Made by a program: the position numbers and the translations under genes. A stretch of 64,000 bases of DNA from Dioscorea cayenensis subsp. rotundata (lineage: Eukaryota; Streptophyta; Magnoliopsida; Dioscoreales; Dioscoreaceae): the NCBI RefSeq assembly GCF_009730915.1, contig NC_052479.1:310001-374000 (forward strand), read 5' to 3'. The notes under the pieces are model-generated. The model saw only the letters and a list, made by a program, of their open reading frames with translations, made no database searches and had not been told where the DNA came from. Positions 20,859 through 33,031 of the stretch are shown in pieces (position 1 is the stretch's first letter; each line of letters starts with the position of its first letter).

Positions 20859-23800
20859 ATGGCTTCTTCCGATGATGGCCACCTCTCCTCTCATCCTTGC
20901 ATTTATGGTAATCTTTTCCTCTTTCTCTTTCTCTTTATCCACTCTTGATTTGCTTTTTCTATGAATTTTGGGTTGTGGAATTGTGAGGAGTCCTAGTTTG
21001 TGAGTTTTTATTTGGTTTTTTATTTATTTATTTTTTGGAATAGGATGTAGAATTGAAGTTGGTTTTGAAATTTATTGCTTGGTTTCAGTGGTTATTGTGG
21101 GTTTTGATTGGTTTACTGTGTTGCATTTATGGTGATTTTCGATATTTGTGGTTGGTGAGATTGTGTGGAGTGTTTCTTGTGAAATTATATGTGGATTTTT
21201 GGAATAGAACTTAGAATTGTAGTTAGTTTTGAAATTTATTGTGTGATTTCAGCGGTTAGTGCGAGGTTTGATTGTTTAGTTGTGTTATCGCCCTTGCATT
21301 TATGGTGATCTTCGATCTTCCTTTCTTTCTCATATCTTGGTCCAGGATTTTGGTTTTCAATTTTGTTTTGTTTTGTTTTTTTTATGAATTTTGTGTATTG
21401 GGTATTGTGATGAGTGGTTGTTTGTGAAAATATATGAGAATTTTGTAATACGATGTGGAATTAAATTTAGTTTTGAATTTTATTATTTGATTTCAGTTGT
21501 TTGAATGAGGTTTGATTGTTTTACTCTGTTATCAACTGGGGATGTGAATGAAAGTAGGCCACATGCCACCTTCACGTAATATGAGAAGATCATGGTTTAT
21601 GAAATGGATTAGCAAGTTGTTCGGAGGAGGGTCTTCTCGTGGAGCTTCGAATGGGCGGCGTCTTAGGATTAGCGGAGAAGAGAACACGTTTTGGCACGAG
21701 CCTGCTAGATCTATGGTAATAATACATTGTTTCCTTATCTAAATGAAATTATTGTGACTTTTTCATTCTATATAATCAATACTTATTCTTGATAGCATGA
21801 GATATAGACAGACAAATCCCAATACAATTGTCTGAAGCCTAGAACAGAGTTTGAAACTATCTTTACTAGCATCTAAAATGTTAAACATTTGGAATGTGTT
21901 TGTTATGGCCCATGTTTTTCCCCCACCCTAGTGTGCAAGAATGGAAGAATAATACATAGCATTATGCCAATGCGGGAGGTTGAGTGTTCGAATCCCACCT
22001 CAAGTGTGGTGAATAGTGTGGCTTGCCCACTTTTTTAAAAACATATATAGCATCATCATTTGCCTCTTTAATATATCAAATTCTGCTAGATATTAACATG
22101 ATAAATGTCATTGTTAAGATTTTCATCCAAAAAATTAGTTTTTTTTTTTAAATTTTACAACATATAAGATGTAGTAACTATAATAGAATTAGAAATTCCT
22201 CAAAAATTGCATTATCATTTTCCTCACTGTGTCACATGAGATGATTCTGTTTTAGTTACTGACAGGATGATCAATCCAAAGCTGAGAAAGAGGAGTTAGA
22301 TCGGGCTATAGCACTTTCCCTTGCAGAAAATGGCAAGAGAAGAAATGGTATGCTTGGGATATTGAATATCTTAATAAGTGAAAATAGTTGCAGTCAAAAT
22401 GCTCTCTGAAAGTGCAACACAATGCATTAGCATCATTATAGGAACTCACAACATCTTGATGGAATTAAATTTTTATTTTTTGGATTTTTTGATGTAAAGG
22501 ACAATGTGATAATGATGAAGATCTTGATAGAGCACTTCGGGAAAGCTTGAGCATGTCGGCATCCCATCCATATAATCCTGTACAGTGTGTACCAAGAGAT
22601 TCTAGGTATGAAATTTAAAACTTTTGTTAGTTGCGGGCGAGTATCTAAAATCTAGGAAGTAATCCTAAAGCTCCTATTAGCAGGGTTTGTGGAGGGTGTA
22701 ATAAAGAAATAGGCTATGGGCATTATTTGAGCTGCATGGGGGCCTTTTGGCACCCTCAATGCTTTCGTTGTCATGCCTGTGGTCTGCCAATCTGCGAGAA
22801 AGAGGTACATTTTGTGTGTTTCTCATAGAAGTTATTCTGCTTCACTTTATAAATTAAGAATTTTTTTTCATTTGAGGTTTATTGGATGGAATGCTTTTCC
22901 ATTGAAGAAATTCTAATCTCATGCCTATTTTTCCAGTTTTCTTTGTCAGGGAGTCATCCATACCACAAATCGTGTCATAAAGAGTTGCATCACCCTAAAT
23001 GTGATGTCTGCCATCAATTTGTAAGAACCTCTTTCCTGGGCGTGTGCATATATATATTTCCAAAAAACATGCCTTTACCTTCAAAGTTCCTTCTTCTAAG
23101 TATGTCTCTGTGCATTAGATGATAGCCATTATTGCTTCTGCCATATAAAAAAGGCTGCTTTTGATACTTGATCGCATCATGTAGCAACCTATGATACTAT
23201 TTTGATGAACATACAGGACATGAAAGAATTTGTGCACGCTCATGTTTTCCAGGCAAACCTTCTCAGACCATGTGTAGTTGCTTCTTGCTAAAGCGCATGA
23301 ATACTTTTTATTTTCTTTTATAGACTAGCTAGCTGTTTGTATCTTTCCCCATAAGAAAAGGTTTCTCTGGACAGACTTTAATCTTGAAATTCTTTTCGTA
23401 GATCCCAACAAATAGGTCCGGGTTGATTGAGTACAGGGCGCATCCATTCTGGAGACAAAATTATTGCCCTTCACATGAACATGATAATACTCCTCGGTGC
23501 TGTAGTTGTGAGCGGTTGGAGGTATGCACTCTGTTGTTGATTATGTATTCGTGCAGCCATTTCTGAGGCTGTCTTGTTGAGCATTCATTTTCTTATGCAC
23601 ATAGTTATGAGTTCCTTGTCACACCTTTTGGTTTTCAAATGAACGTAGACGAGGAGTGTAAAATACATCTCTTTGGGAGATGGGCGTAGTCTTTGCCTGG
23701 AATGTTTGGATTCTGCTATCATGGATACAGGAGAATGCCAACCTCTTTACCATTCTATTAGAGATTATTATGAAGGAATGTATATGAAGATAGACCAGCA

Positions 23801-24854
23801 GATTCCCATGCTGCTTGTTGAAAGGCAAGCTCTCAATGAAGCCATTGAAGGGGAGAAAGATGTAAGTCTTAGCTTTTTTTTTTTGTCTTTTTCATAATAT
23901 CCATGATTTGGATGTGGAGATGATTGATCCTATCAAATAACTTCATCGTTTTTCCTTGTGGGTCTCAGGGTCATCACCACATGCCTGAAACAAGGGGTTT
24001 ATGTTTATCTGAGGAGCAGACTGTTAGCAGTGTAAGATTTATGTTTTTGTGGTAATTCATTCACTTAATAATTAATAAACCATTTGCAGTCCCTTTAGTA
24101 CCGTGCCTTGTAATTCTTTTATAAACAGATACATAGAAAACCAAAAATTGGTGGAAATCGAGTTGTAGACATGAGAACCCATCCTCAGAAATTGACTCGA
24201 AGATGTGAAGTCACGGCTATTCTTGTACTATATGGACTTCCAAGGTTGATCTTCAATCAACTCTTCACCGTACTTCACCCTATTGTAAGCAATTTTATCT
24301 TCTTTCTGGGTTATGACAATTAAATATCCAAATGCAGGTTATTGACTGGCTCTATTCTTGCTCATGAATTGATGCATGGATGGTTACGACTCAAAGGTGT
24401 GTTGTTTGTTCTGCAATTTCTAATATTTACTACAAATAAGAGACGGCCAACTTTTTTATTGTCTCATTATCATTCTGTTATTTAATTTAAAATCTGGAAA
24501 AGTTCTTAAGAATCTACTCTCGTTTTAGGCTACCGTAATCTAAGTCCTGTGGTAGAAGAAGGCATTTGTCAGGTTCTGTCTCACATGTGGCTCGAATCGG
24601 AGGTCATGCCGGAGTCAAGAAGCATGCCGGCCACGAACATAGCTTCCTCATCCTCATCTCTGCCATCTTCTGGCAAGAAAGGAGGGAAGTCTGATATTGA
24701 GAAAAGGTTGGGTGAGTTTTTCTTGCATCAAATTGCTCATGATATCTCTCCAGCTTACGGAGAGGGTTTCAGAGCAGCCAATGCGGCTGTTCTCAAGTTT
24801 GGCCTGCGTCGCACTCTGGACCATATCCGTTTTACAGGAGGCTTCCCGGAATGA
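20859..24854 (+). CDS. DAR2: DA1-related LIM-domain ubiquitin-activated peptidase, DAR2-like
   Basis: Twelve exons: 20859-20907, 21558-21715, 22266-22347, 22500-22605, 22684-22804, 22937-23020, 23402-23521, 23649-23861, 23969-24031, 24129-24244, 24338-24396, 24529-24854. They total 498 residues in phase, with GT-AG at every junction. Two ubiquitin-interacting motifs are visible ([16 protein letters not shown] at 76-91, [15 protein letters not shown] near 102-116). A LIM domain follows, starting at VCGGC (133-137), then a second zinc-finger-like module to about 260 ([20 protein letters not shown]). The C-terminal metallopeptidase carries HELMH at 380-384. DA1 family peptidases are activated by ubiquitination and cleave growth regulators to limit cell proliferation. 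Arabidopsis DAR2 also affects root meristem size and endoreduplication. N-terminal SSHPCIYG and FMKWISKLF, and the C-terminal half, resemble remembered Arabidopsis DAR2 more than DA1 or DAR1. Subgroup placement is an inference. Confidence 0.93.
21963..22042 (+). mobile_element. Short SINE-like insertion in DAR2 intron 2
   Basis: The 80 bp holds a pol III B-box-like GTTCGAATCC (21986-21995) and ends in TTTTTTAAAAAC. It is bracketed by ATACATAGCAT (21952-21962) and ATATATAGCAT (22043-22053), an 11 bp target duplication with one difference. No good A box, so probably 5'-truncated. tRNA-derived origin is inferred from the B box. Confidence 0.5.
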
Positions 24855-25751
24855 GAAACTCTACAACTTATTATTACTACTTCTACTCTTTTCATTGTTA
24901 ACATGCATTCTTCCCTCTCCTTTGTGAAAGTGTAACTTCATTCCAACCACTCTTTTTATGGTTGCCAATACCATGCATGCTCATCGGTAAATGTATTTAT
25001 TGCTGTTTGTCACCAATGGCAGAGAAAGGATTGAGTTGACCTTATAAGCTAGACCAACCCATCTCAATAAACTGTTTTCAAAGGTGGTAATGTGTTCAAT
25101 AAAATCATTGGTAAATGTAAAGGGTTAATCAATTTACTCTCACAATGTTTTCTTTCACCAGAATGTAATCTCTCAAAAATATAAACAAGTATCAATACAT
25201 TTATACACTTGGGATTTGATATGTTGAAATATCATCACAGTACACTACCAATGAAAGAAATACATGACAATTTTGTCATGTCAGAACAACAATTGAGGCT
25301 TGAAACCAAAGGCCATCTTTCAAAATTCAATGAAGCAAGCTATTCAAAATAAACCTATAGAATTCACTATAAAATTTTAAACAAATGATTTTTTTTTTTC
25401 AGGAGTTGTTCCTTCTGTAAGATATAAAGAGGATGTTTCTTCCAGCCACTCAAAAACTGTCAGTGGCCCACAACAAGCTGAAAGATAAAACATTTAAGAA
25501 CATAACACAAAATTAGAATTGAAACTAAAATTGAAATGGAAACAACAATCAAAAGTGAAAGACTCAGATGTATTCAACTATGCACAGCGGGGTACATCTT
25601 AATAAAAGGGGCAGTAATAACAAAACTTACCGCCATGAGATTCATTGGAGTTGCAACAAAATTTTCCTACTCAGTCTATACTGAAAACCGAATTATGGAC
25701 ATTCTTTCTCAGAGATTGCCTGTTATAAAAATGATATGTATCAGAAATATC
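24855..25751. other. Convergent 3' region between DAR2-like and carrier genes
   Basis: 3' untranslated and intergenic sequence of two tail-to-tail genes. AT-rich, no gene or repeat of note seen. Confidence 0.6.
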
Positions 25752-28700
25752 TTAGCACTGGTCATTGGCGCCCGGTCCTGACAGATATGCCTTCAGTGTC
25801 TCATAAGTCATAAAAACAATGCCAACACTGGGCACAACTTTGTAGTACTCCGGCAAAATACCCCTGTATAAGCCACGGAACCCTTCAGTGCGGAATATGT
25901 GCTGAAATGTCCCAAGCAAGCCTGAATTGTAGACACAAGCTCTACCACCCGCTCCTTCTAATTGTTTCCGTCGTCTTACAAGATCTAATGGGAACGTAGC
26001 TGGGTAGGCAAAGCACAGTCAGAATTGGTTACTATGACTTGGAAACATCACATAACTCGTAAAAGAACAAACATTTCATGAAACATGTCATGTGCTAAAT
26101 TGGTTAAAGGTTGGTAGGTAGTCTAGCAATAACAAGTAGCTGAAAATGTGTCTTCAAAACATGACAAATCATAAGTATACGCACTGGTTTAAATCATTGG
26201 AACAACTACCTCCCAAATAATACGAATGATGTGATCTGACAAATAAATTAAATGAACTCCATCTACAAATACTCAAGAGTTGATCAGCATTCACCTTATT
26301 ATATGATGCTATTTTTCCAACTTCCTCAGAACTCAGAAAAAGATAGTTTTACAATACGTGCAGAATTACTGATCCAGTTATTGGGATCTCAGCCATTTAC
26401 CTGTTGATGATGCAATCCCAGAAAGACTTCCACAAGCCAAGCTAACCAGCACAGGGGAATCTTGAGGCCTGATATTTGAAGAATTATATCAAAGTTTTAG
26501 ATGTATAAATAGCAAGAATGAAGGATATCCCAAATACAGGAAAAAATTAAATGAAATAAATCATTCGCATCACCTTACTGATCTCCAATGGGACTTTAGA
26601 GTGTCATAAACAGAAAAGCTAATTGCTATGCTGGGTCCAACACCCTGTAGGTGATGAACGATTAGCGACACCTCAACAAATAGAAACCAATTATTGAACA
26701 GAAGGCACATCAACCATAGAGATTTACCAATAATGTAGCACCAAGCCCCTTATATAGTCCTCGCACACCTTCATCCCTGCATATAGCGTAAAGAGCATGC
26801 GACATGCCTCTATAATACACATGCTTTGTCTGCAAAGTCTCAGATTACTCAAGTTAAAACTATATACAACTATTTCATTGACTACAACAAGAAAGCTGAA
26901 AATCACAGCAATTCAATCCAATAGTAGAATAGAACAGTGAAACTCAAAATGTTTCAACATCATGAAGCCACGCTCAGGAATATGATGGCACTCATGGCAA
27001 ATATCCTAACAGATTAATGTTTTTCATAAATGAAGCCTGCACTGCACTAAAGGTATAAAGCAAGTTGACCAAGTGTGTCTCACTAAAGCATCTAAACAGC
27101 ATTGACATTGCATCAATTCCTCCCTTAAGCCAAAAGTATGAGAAACCTGTACTGAAATCAAAGAGGAATATAGACCAAGCACTTGTTCAATAGAATATAA
27201 TATAGAAATAAAAAATATAAATTAGATTAAATCAGATATTTGCTTTGTTAACCATGCACTCATACGCATCCATTCTGATAAAAAACATAAATTTGCTCAT
27301 ACAAGAATATGGGTAACAAGAGTGATGATTCTATTTGCCCCAAAGCAACACTCAAAAAGGGTTTACGCTTGGTCCCTTAAAACCAATTAATTGGATCACA
27401 TTAATGTCTTCAATCCATCCGTCTAAATTAATCATTATGCCAAAGGTTGTAGGACATACTTTTCGTTATTAAACTTGAAATACCTGAGCTGCAAGTCGTG
27501 TCCTCACAAGATCTAATGGGTATGTGATAGTTGCCGCTGTTATTCCTGCTAAACCACCACCCAACAAGCGCAACAGAACATCAGCACCTGCATTGTCTTG
27601 GCGCTTATCAAGACCAGGAACCATCCGCAATAGCTGCACCCAAACTTTGATGAGTCTTCTGGGTGAACAAAAATAATACCAATTTGAAGACTTTCACATA
27701 TACATTTTTGTAGTGCTCATAAGCATAAAAGCTGATTGATGAATAGGGTAAACGATGGATGATTGTGACCATGTTTCCTCTCCAGAATGCTCTAACACCT
27801 TCTTCATTGAGTATGCGGTAAACCTCACGCCAAATGCCAGTCTTGCTCAAAGTTGCAACGTCAGAGTGCATCCCTTGCACCTAATGCAAAAGCAAGGGTT
27901 TCTCAAAACTTACAGACATATGAAAATGATATTTGACTCCCGTACAAACTAATTAGATCATCAATAAATGACATTTGATTTTCACACAAACTAATTAGAT
28001 CATCAATACACAATGTTAAACCATGACTTGTATGGATGCACAAGGGAGCTTAAGAAATAAGATAAAAAATGAGAAAACAGCGGAACAGATCGGAAAGAAA
28101 ATTATTAGTCTCAGCTATAAGCAAGCCTATTGCAACTTCTGAATCTTTTTCTCAACATTAACTCACTTTAACACCAATATCACTGCTTGTATTCCTACAT
28201 TACTCTATCACATATCTAAATCAAGCACGGAGAATCAGGGGGGGAAAAAAAAGATTAAAACATAATAAAATTAGCAATTGACAAGAAAAAAAAAATATAA
28301 TTTTATACCCAAACAAACGAAGTTGAAAAGATAAGCCTACAAATAATCAAGGGAAATGCCATGAAGTAGCACCATCAAAGCAACTAATCCATAACTTTAA
28401 ATCATGATAATTCTAGCATCAAACGGGCTACAAATATGTGACTGATCTCCATAAAAAGCTCCCATGAACCCTGCCAAGCTTCGATTTCTCAATTAAAGGT
28501 CTCCAACTAGAAAAAGCTTCTCGATAAAAAAAAAAAAAATGCAAAAATAACACAGCAGTAGAAAGCATAGAAGACACTCAACCTAACCACAAAACAAAGG
28601 GAACGGAGAGGCCATACCTGGAAGAGAATAGTGAGGCGAGCAAGGGGAGCCGTGCACGTCTTGCTGACGGCTCCGGCAACCCCTCCGGCCAATAGATTAG

Positions 28701-28836
28701 GCACCGTCCCGATCTGCGGTCCTTGCTGCAGCTCCTGCTGCTCCGTGGAGTAGTTCCGGGTGCCGCCATGCACGGAACTAAGCGACCTCTGCCCTCCCCC
28801 CTCCACCACCACTCCCACCCTCGCCTCCGTCTGCAT
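25752..28836 (-). CDS. Mitochondrial carrier (SLC25/MCF family) protein
   Basis: Seven exons, right to left: 28618-28836, 27704-27880, 27484-27633, 26728-26829, 26574-26644, 26401-26468, 25752-25999, giving 344 residues in phase with GT-AG junctions. The start ATG at 28836 gives MQTEARVGVVVEGG, which resembles the start of remembered plant relatives of At3g55640/At3g53940. Three about 100-residue repeats are seen, with matrix-side signatures TAPLARL (P64), TYPLDLVRTRL (P171) and TFPLDLVRRR (P266). The first has Ala where the usual P-x-D/E-x-x-K/R signature has an acidic residue. It should be an inner-membrane six-helix metabolite transporter. The substrate is not readable from sequence. Neighbours give no clue. 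The 5' UTR is a CT microsatellite. Confidence 0.92.
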
Positions 28837-29793
28837 CTCCAATTCCTCCACACTCTCTCTCTCTCTCTCGCTCTCGCTCTCTCCGCCGCGAAGAAACCCT
28901 AGAAGCGCGTCGAGCTCAAGCGGCTCGAACAGAAACCCTAGAAAGGAACGACAACGAATTCAACCTTATTTTGATCGGCTTGTCGTTGGGGATATGATAC
29001 CTCGCGCTATCCTAACCACTCACTGTGATTTACCGATCTCGAGGAAAGATAAACTCATTATCACCGTCTGATTATTAGATCATCTTAAAGGATAAGGACA
29101 GCGGAGGAGTAGTGTAACGGGATCTGGCGCAGAATACACGCGCCACTTGGTTGGATCGAACCAGCTCGGAATGGAAACAGTATAAAAGAAGTGGATATGC
29201 TTTGGTGCTTGGTGTCCGCTTTTTGGCACCATTCCAAGAATATTCCCATTTAACCGACTTATATTTATATATGACGTGGCAAAATCTGATTCGGTTTGCA
29301 TCTGAAACGCTGTTTGGTGTCTGAGACTACGCGGCAAATTTGAACGCACTAACGCTTGGGGCACGCAGTGGACTCGGGCTTTACAGCTGGCACTAATCCA
29401 AAACCCAACGACTAGGAGTTTGAGTTGATTAATTAACAAGAAAGCCATATTAAAAAAGTACAATAAACCTTTACACCTCTGTCTCCATTACAAACATTAC
29501 AAATTGAGCTTTTCAGGACATAAGAATACAGCTGCTTCTTGTTCCAAATCATCTGTTTTAAGGACCACCTCTAAAAATTCATCTCAACTTGATGATGCTT
29601 TATGAAATTTTATCCAGACATGATGACGCAAGGGTGAACAAGTTGATGTTGGCGGTAACTTTCATACATGCAATCTAATTTGCCAAGGATTTCACTCTGA
29701 AATGGTTTCCTATGGAGGTTGTTGCATCATATGGCATGGTGACACTCCATCTGCTGCATTTCAAGAAAACAAGTATAAAAAGAATTATAAGGT
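28837..29793. other. Carrier 5' region and BEL1-like 3' region
   Basis: 28852-28880 is a CTCTCTCT tract in the probable 5' UTR of the carrier gene. 29480-29793 is the probable 3' UTR of the homeobox gene. Between them no gene was seen. CACGCGCC near 29148 and GACGTGGC near 29274 are ACGT/CGCG-type motifs but isolated. Confidence 0.5.
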
Positions 29794-32700
29794 TTAGCCT
29801 ACAAAATCATGAATACAATGTCTGCCGATACTTCGTCCGAAATGCTGATCATGTCCTCCAATTGTGTCCATAACATATGCATCGCCATAGTCAAAACCAA
29901 AACTATGAACAGTATTCAGATGGAGAGGTTCATGTATGCGAACTCCATTACTTTGGTGAAGGCCAAGAGTAAGAGTAACACCACCATTTCCCCTGCCAGC
30001 CACGCTTAATCCCGTGCCTGTGCCTATATCATGGTGACTGGAGATTTCATTGCTTGCAAAATTAAGGGGTTCTGCAATCTGGTGTGTTATCTGAGAGAGA
30101 TCACTTCGGAAAGGTTTTGGTGTAGGATATTGATTCTTCCAGTGGCAGGTATTTACACTGGTTTGATTGTCAGACTGAGTTGCGATAAAGCTTGGTGGTG
30201 GTGCATGAGGTTGTCCGTTGGCGTTTTTATTCTTGTCTCCTGCCGGAAATTGATGAGATTGGCTGAGCTCGAGGGAATGTACCTCCTCCACCATTGGCTT
30301 CCAGAGCCTGACTCTTGCATTGATAAACCAGTTTGACACCTGCCAATTACCACAAAGTATGAGATACTTTAATGAATGTCATAATAATCACAAATCTTGG
30401 CTAACAAGGATCATATCCTAGAGGAAGTTATAAATTCAAAAGAAAAAACTGAGGGCTGAGTACATAATTCATTGTCCATTAGCATAGCATGGTTGAATAA
30501 CTACAATAAAATTAGTGATTAAAGATTGGTTCATTCTACGGGAGGCTAGGTGTAAATCTCCAATTCATTAAATAGAAAGCATGAAACATTTTCATCTACC
30601 TGGTTTCTCGAGAGACCTGTTTGTTTCGCCAACATCTGCTTGTCAGTGTCTGTAGGGTACCTGGAAAAAAAATTAATTGTGAGATAGATGGAGTCATGCA
30701 TGCATCAACCCAGCAAAGGCCCCAATTGGTATTCAATTGGGGTTGCCTCCATTCTGTCAGCAATACTGAGGCAATGAAGCATGGGACGTTAGAAAAGATG
30801 ATCAGCAAGACAACAGCTTAGACATAATATAAAGACATGTTCATCCAGCATCTGAGAATTGGATCGTTTGTGAGAAAGAACAAAATAATATTCAGGTTTT
30901 ATTCTAATAGGCAATAATAACAACTATAGCATATCAAAAATATTCTAGGCATATGCTTCATCAAGAGGCTAGTGTTTGTCAAACAGAATATTAGGAAACT
31001 TGGTTGGCTACTCAGCTTTAAAGAGAAAGACATGGGCCTACTCAGAAATATTACCAATCAATCTATACAATATGCGAGAAAGTTGCTGTTTGTTGTATTA
31101 TCAGCTCAACAGCTGACTTGTTTGCTTTGAAATCAATTAGCTAAGTTGATTCAGAATATATCAAAACGTTAACATTTTGGCAACTCCCATATGTCAAACC
31201 ACTTACGGATGTAAGAAATGCTCGAACAGCCATTTCCGAAGCACAGCTACTGCTCTTTCAGGCAGTCCTCTCTGAGGTCTCCAGATTGGTGGCTGCCTGT
31301 ATGTTTCTGAGTTGCTTGCAGTTCTCAGTCCACCTACACCAGTATTTATCACCCCAAAGGTTGGAACATCTTTTCTTTTTATCCCTTCATTTCCAGGTGT
31401 CTTGTCAGTTAGGTGTAATTTGTGTAATTGATCCGATATCAAATTTGTCAGACACCTAAATTGCTTTGACATAGTCTGGAGAGCCATCAAGGCATATGGT
31501 GCAGCAGTACTAAGGCCAGCAACAGATTCAAAAGCTTGGATAACTGCTTGCAATTGCTGATAATAATGTGTGTACCTGCTGCAGACCTACAAGGTGGTCA
31601 AATGTAATCAAGATAAAGAGACTCAGTGAAAACGATAAGGCCATTTGGAAACTTATATTCAACTTTTTGTTCTTATGTTTATATGTTTGAATAATACTCT
31701 TCACATTTTTAGCACCAAATTCAGCAGTGCAAAGTATAATACCCAAACAGATGAAACAGAAAACTAATTCTCAACTCACAGACCTTGGATAGGATCAGTA
31801 GCATAAAAAAAAGTAAAGGCAAACACCACAAGAGAGAAGTTTCAATGAAGAAAAGGTTGCCATAAATAAAATCAAGGTCAGGGAACCAGACTACTAAATA
31901 AATTATATACACAAAACAAAAATACATCTGGAAAATATAAATGCATGCACATAAATGGCCTCACTCGTTTCCAATGCTGAACAGCTCCGCACCATAAAAT
32001 GGTGGATTACTCTACTTGCTTTGACAACATTGTTGTTCTTTAAATCTAAATTAAAGACCAGTTTCAAGGACACTATTACAGTCAACAAGCAAATGATGAT
32101 CCTCTATCATATTGCTTTTTCTCAATCTAAATATAATTCACAGCCAATAAGTTACAAAAGACATGCAGAGCACTAAGAGAGCCCAAGAAAATAAAGACAT
32201 TGTTATAGTATTTATACTTCATCTGCCTGAACTCGCACAGAAATCTAGACATTAAAAAATATATATATATGAAAAGAACAAAAAAGAGTGCTGCATCTAA
32301 CATCCCAATATAGCAAAATCAAATTAAATTTAATCTATAGTAGTACATAAACTCAAGTACTGATAAAATTCCAATTAATCTACGAACATGATCCTACGAT
32401 TGGTACAACATTAATAACTCTTCAGCCTGAATTCAATCCAACACCATTGCCATGAAAAACAACATAAGAAATTTCATACTGTATATACTAAAACTTCACA
32501 GAATTTAATGAAAAAATTAATCCGGAAAAATAAAACAAGAAATTTCAGTTCATAGCATACCTCATCAAGCATAGAAACTAGTCTCGCCTTCTTCCACTGT
32601 TGCTCCTTGCCCAACACCAATCCATTCACAACCCTCTCAGCGCGACAAGCATCCTCCATCCCAAACCGATCACCATCAAAAAAAGCTCCATCACGACCAA

Positions 32701-33031
32701 CCCCACAAGCCGCTTCAAGCACCTGCAACGCCGGCTCCAAAAACCTAGATCCACTCAAAACCGCTGCATACCCAGTAAACGGCCTAGACGGCGCATGCTC
32801 AAGCAACGCCGCCGAGGAGAGCGACAAGGAGAAAGCCCTAGAAGCAAAACCACCAAGACAGCTAGAGTTCAGGTTAGGGTTAGGGTTTGGTGATGAGGAA
32901 GAAGAAGAAGAAGGGATGGGGAGAACAAGAGGGTTGGAATCGGAGAATCGGAGCTTCTCTCTGCGACTGTGCTGTGGGACGTGATACATGGCATGAGCTT
33001 GGTCATCGTACTCGTCAACAGTGGACGCCAT
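29794..33031 (-). CDS. BEL1-like homeodomain (TALE) transcription factor
   Basis: Four exons, right to left: 32561-33031, 31207-31586, 30600-30660, 29794-30339. They encode 485 residues, all in phase, with the 61 bp exon inside the homeobox that is typical of BELL genes. Domain order: [14 protein letters not shown] near the N-terminus (16-29), a SKY-type motif as SRFLEPA (95-101), and a BELL domain across the exon 1/2 junction ([20 protein letters not shown] ... [18 protein letters not shown]). The TALE homeodomain runs from about 258 to 319 with the three-residue PYP loop and recognition helix [15 protein letters not shown]-terminal ZIBEL-like VTLTLGLH lies at 425-432. BELL proteins act in the nucleus as heterodimers with KNOX proteins in meristem and organ patterning. 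SKY here has Arg-Phe in place of Lys-Tyr. An in-frame upstream ATG (33196) exists but the shorter start fits relatives. The exact paralogue is undecided. Confidence 0.93.

Noticed and set aside
29140-29175. A tRNA or SINE, suggested by GGTTCGATCC on the minus strand
   Set aside because: Isolated B-box-like word without an A box, tail or flanking duplication.
32870-32892. GGTTAGGGTTAGGGTTTGG, telomere-like repeat
   Set aside because: It is the antisense of a coding Pro-Asn repeat (PNPNPNLN) in exon 1 of the BEL1-like gene. Too short for an interstitial telomere array.
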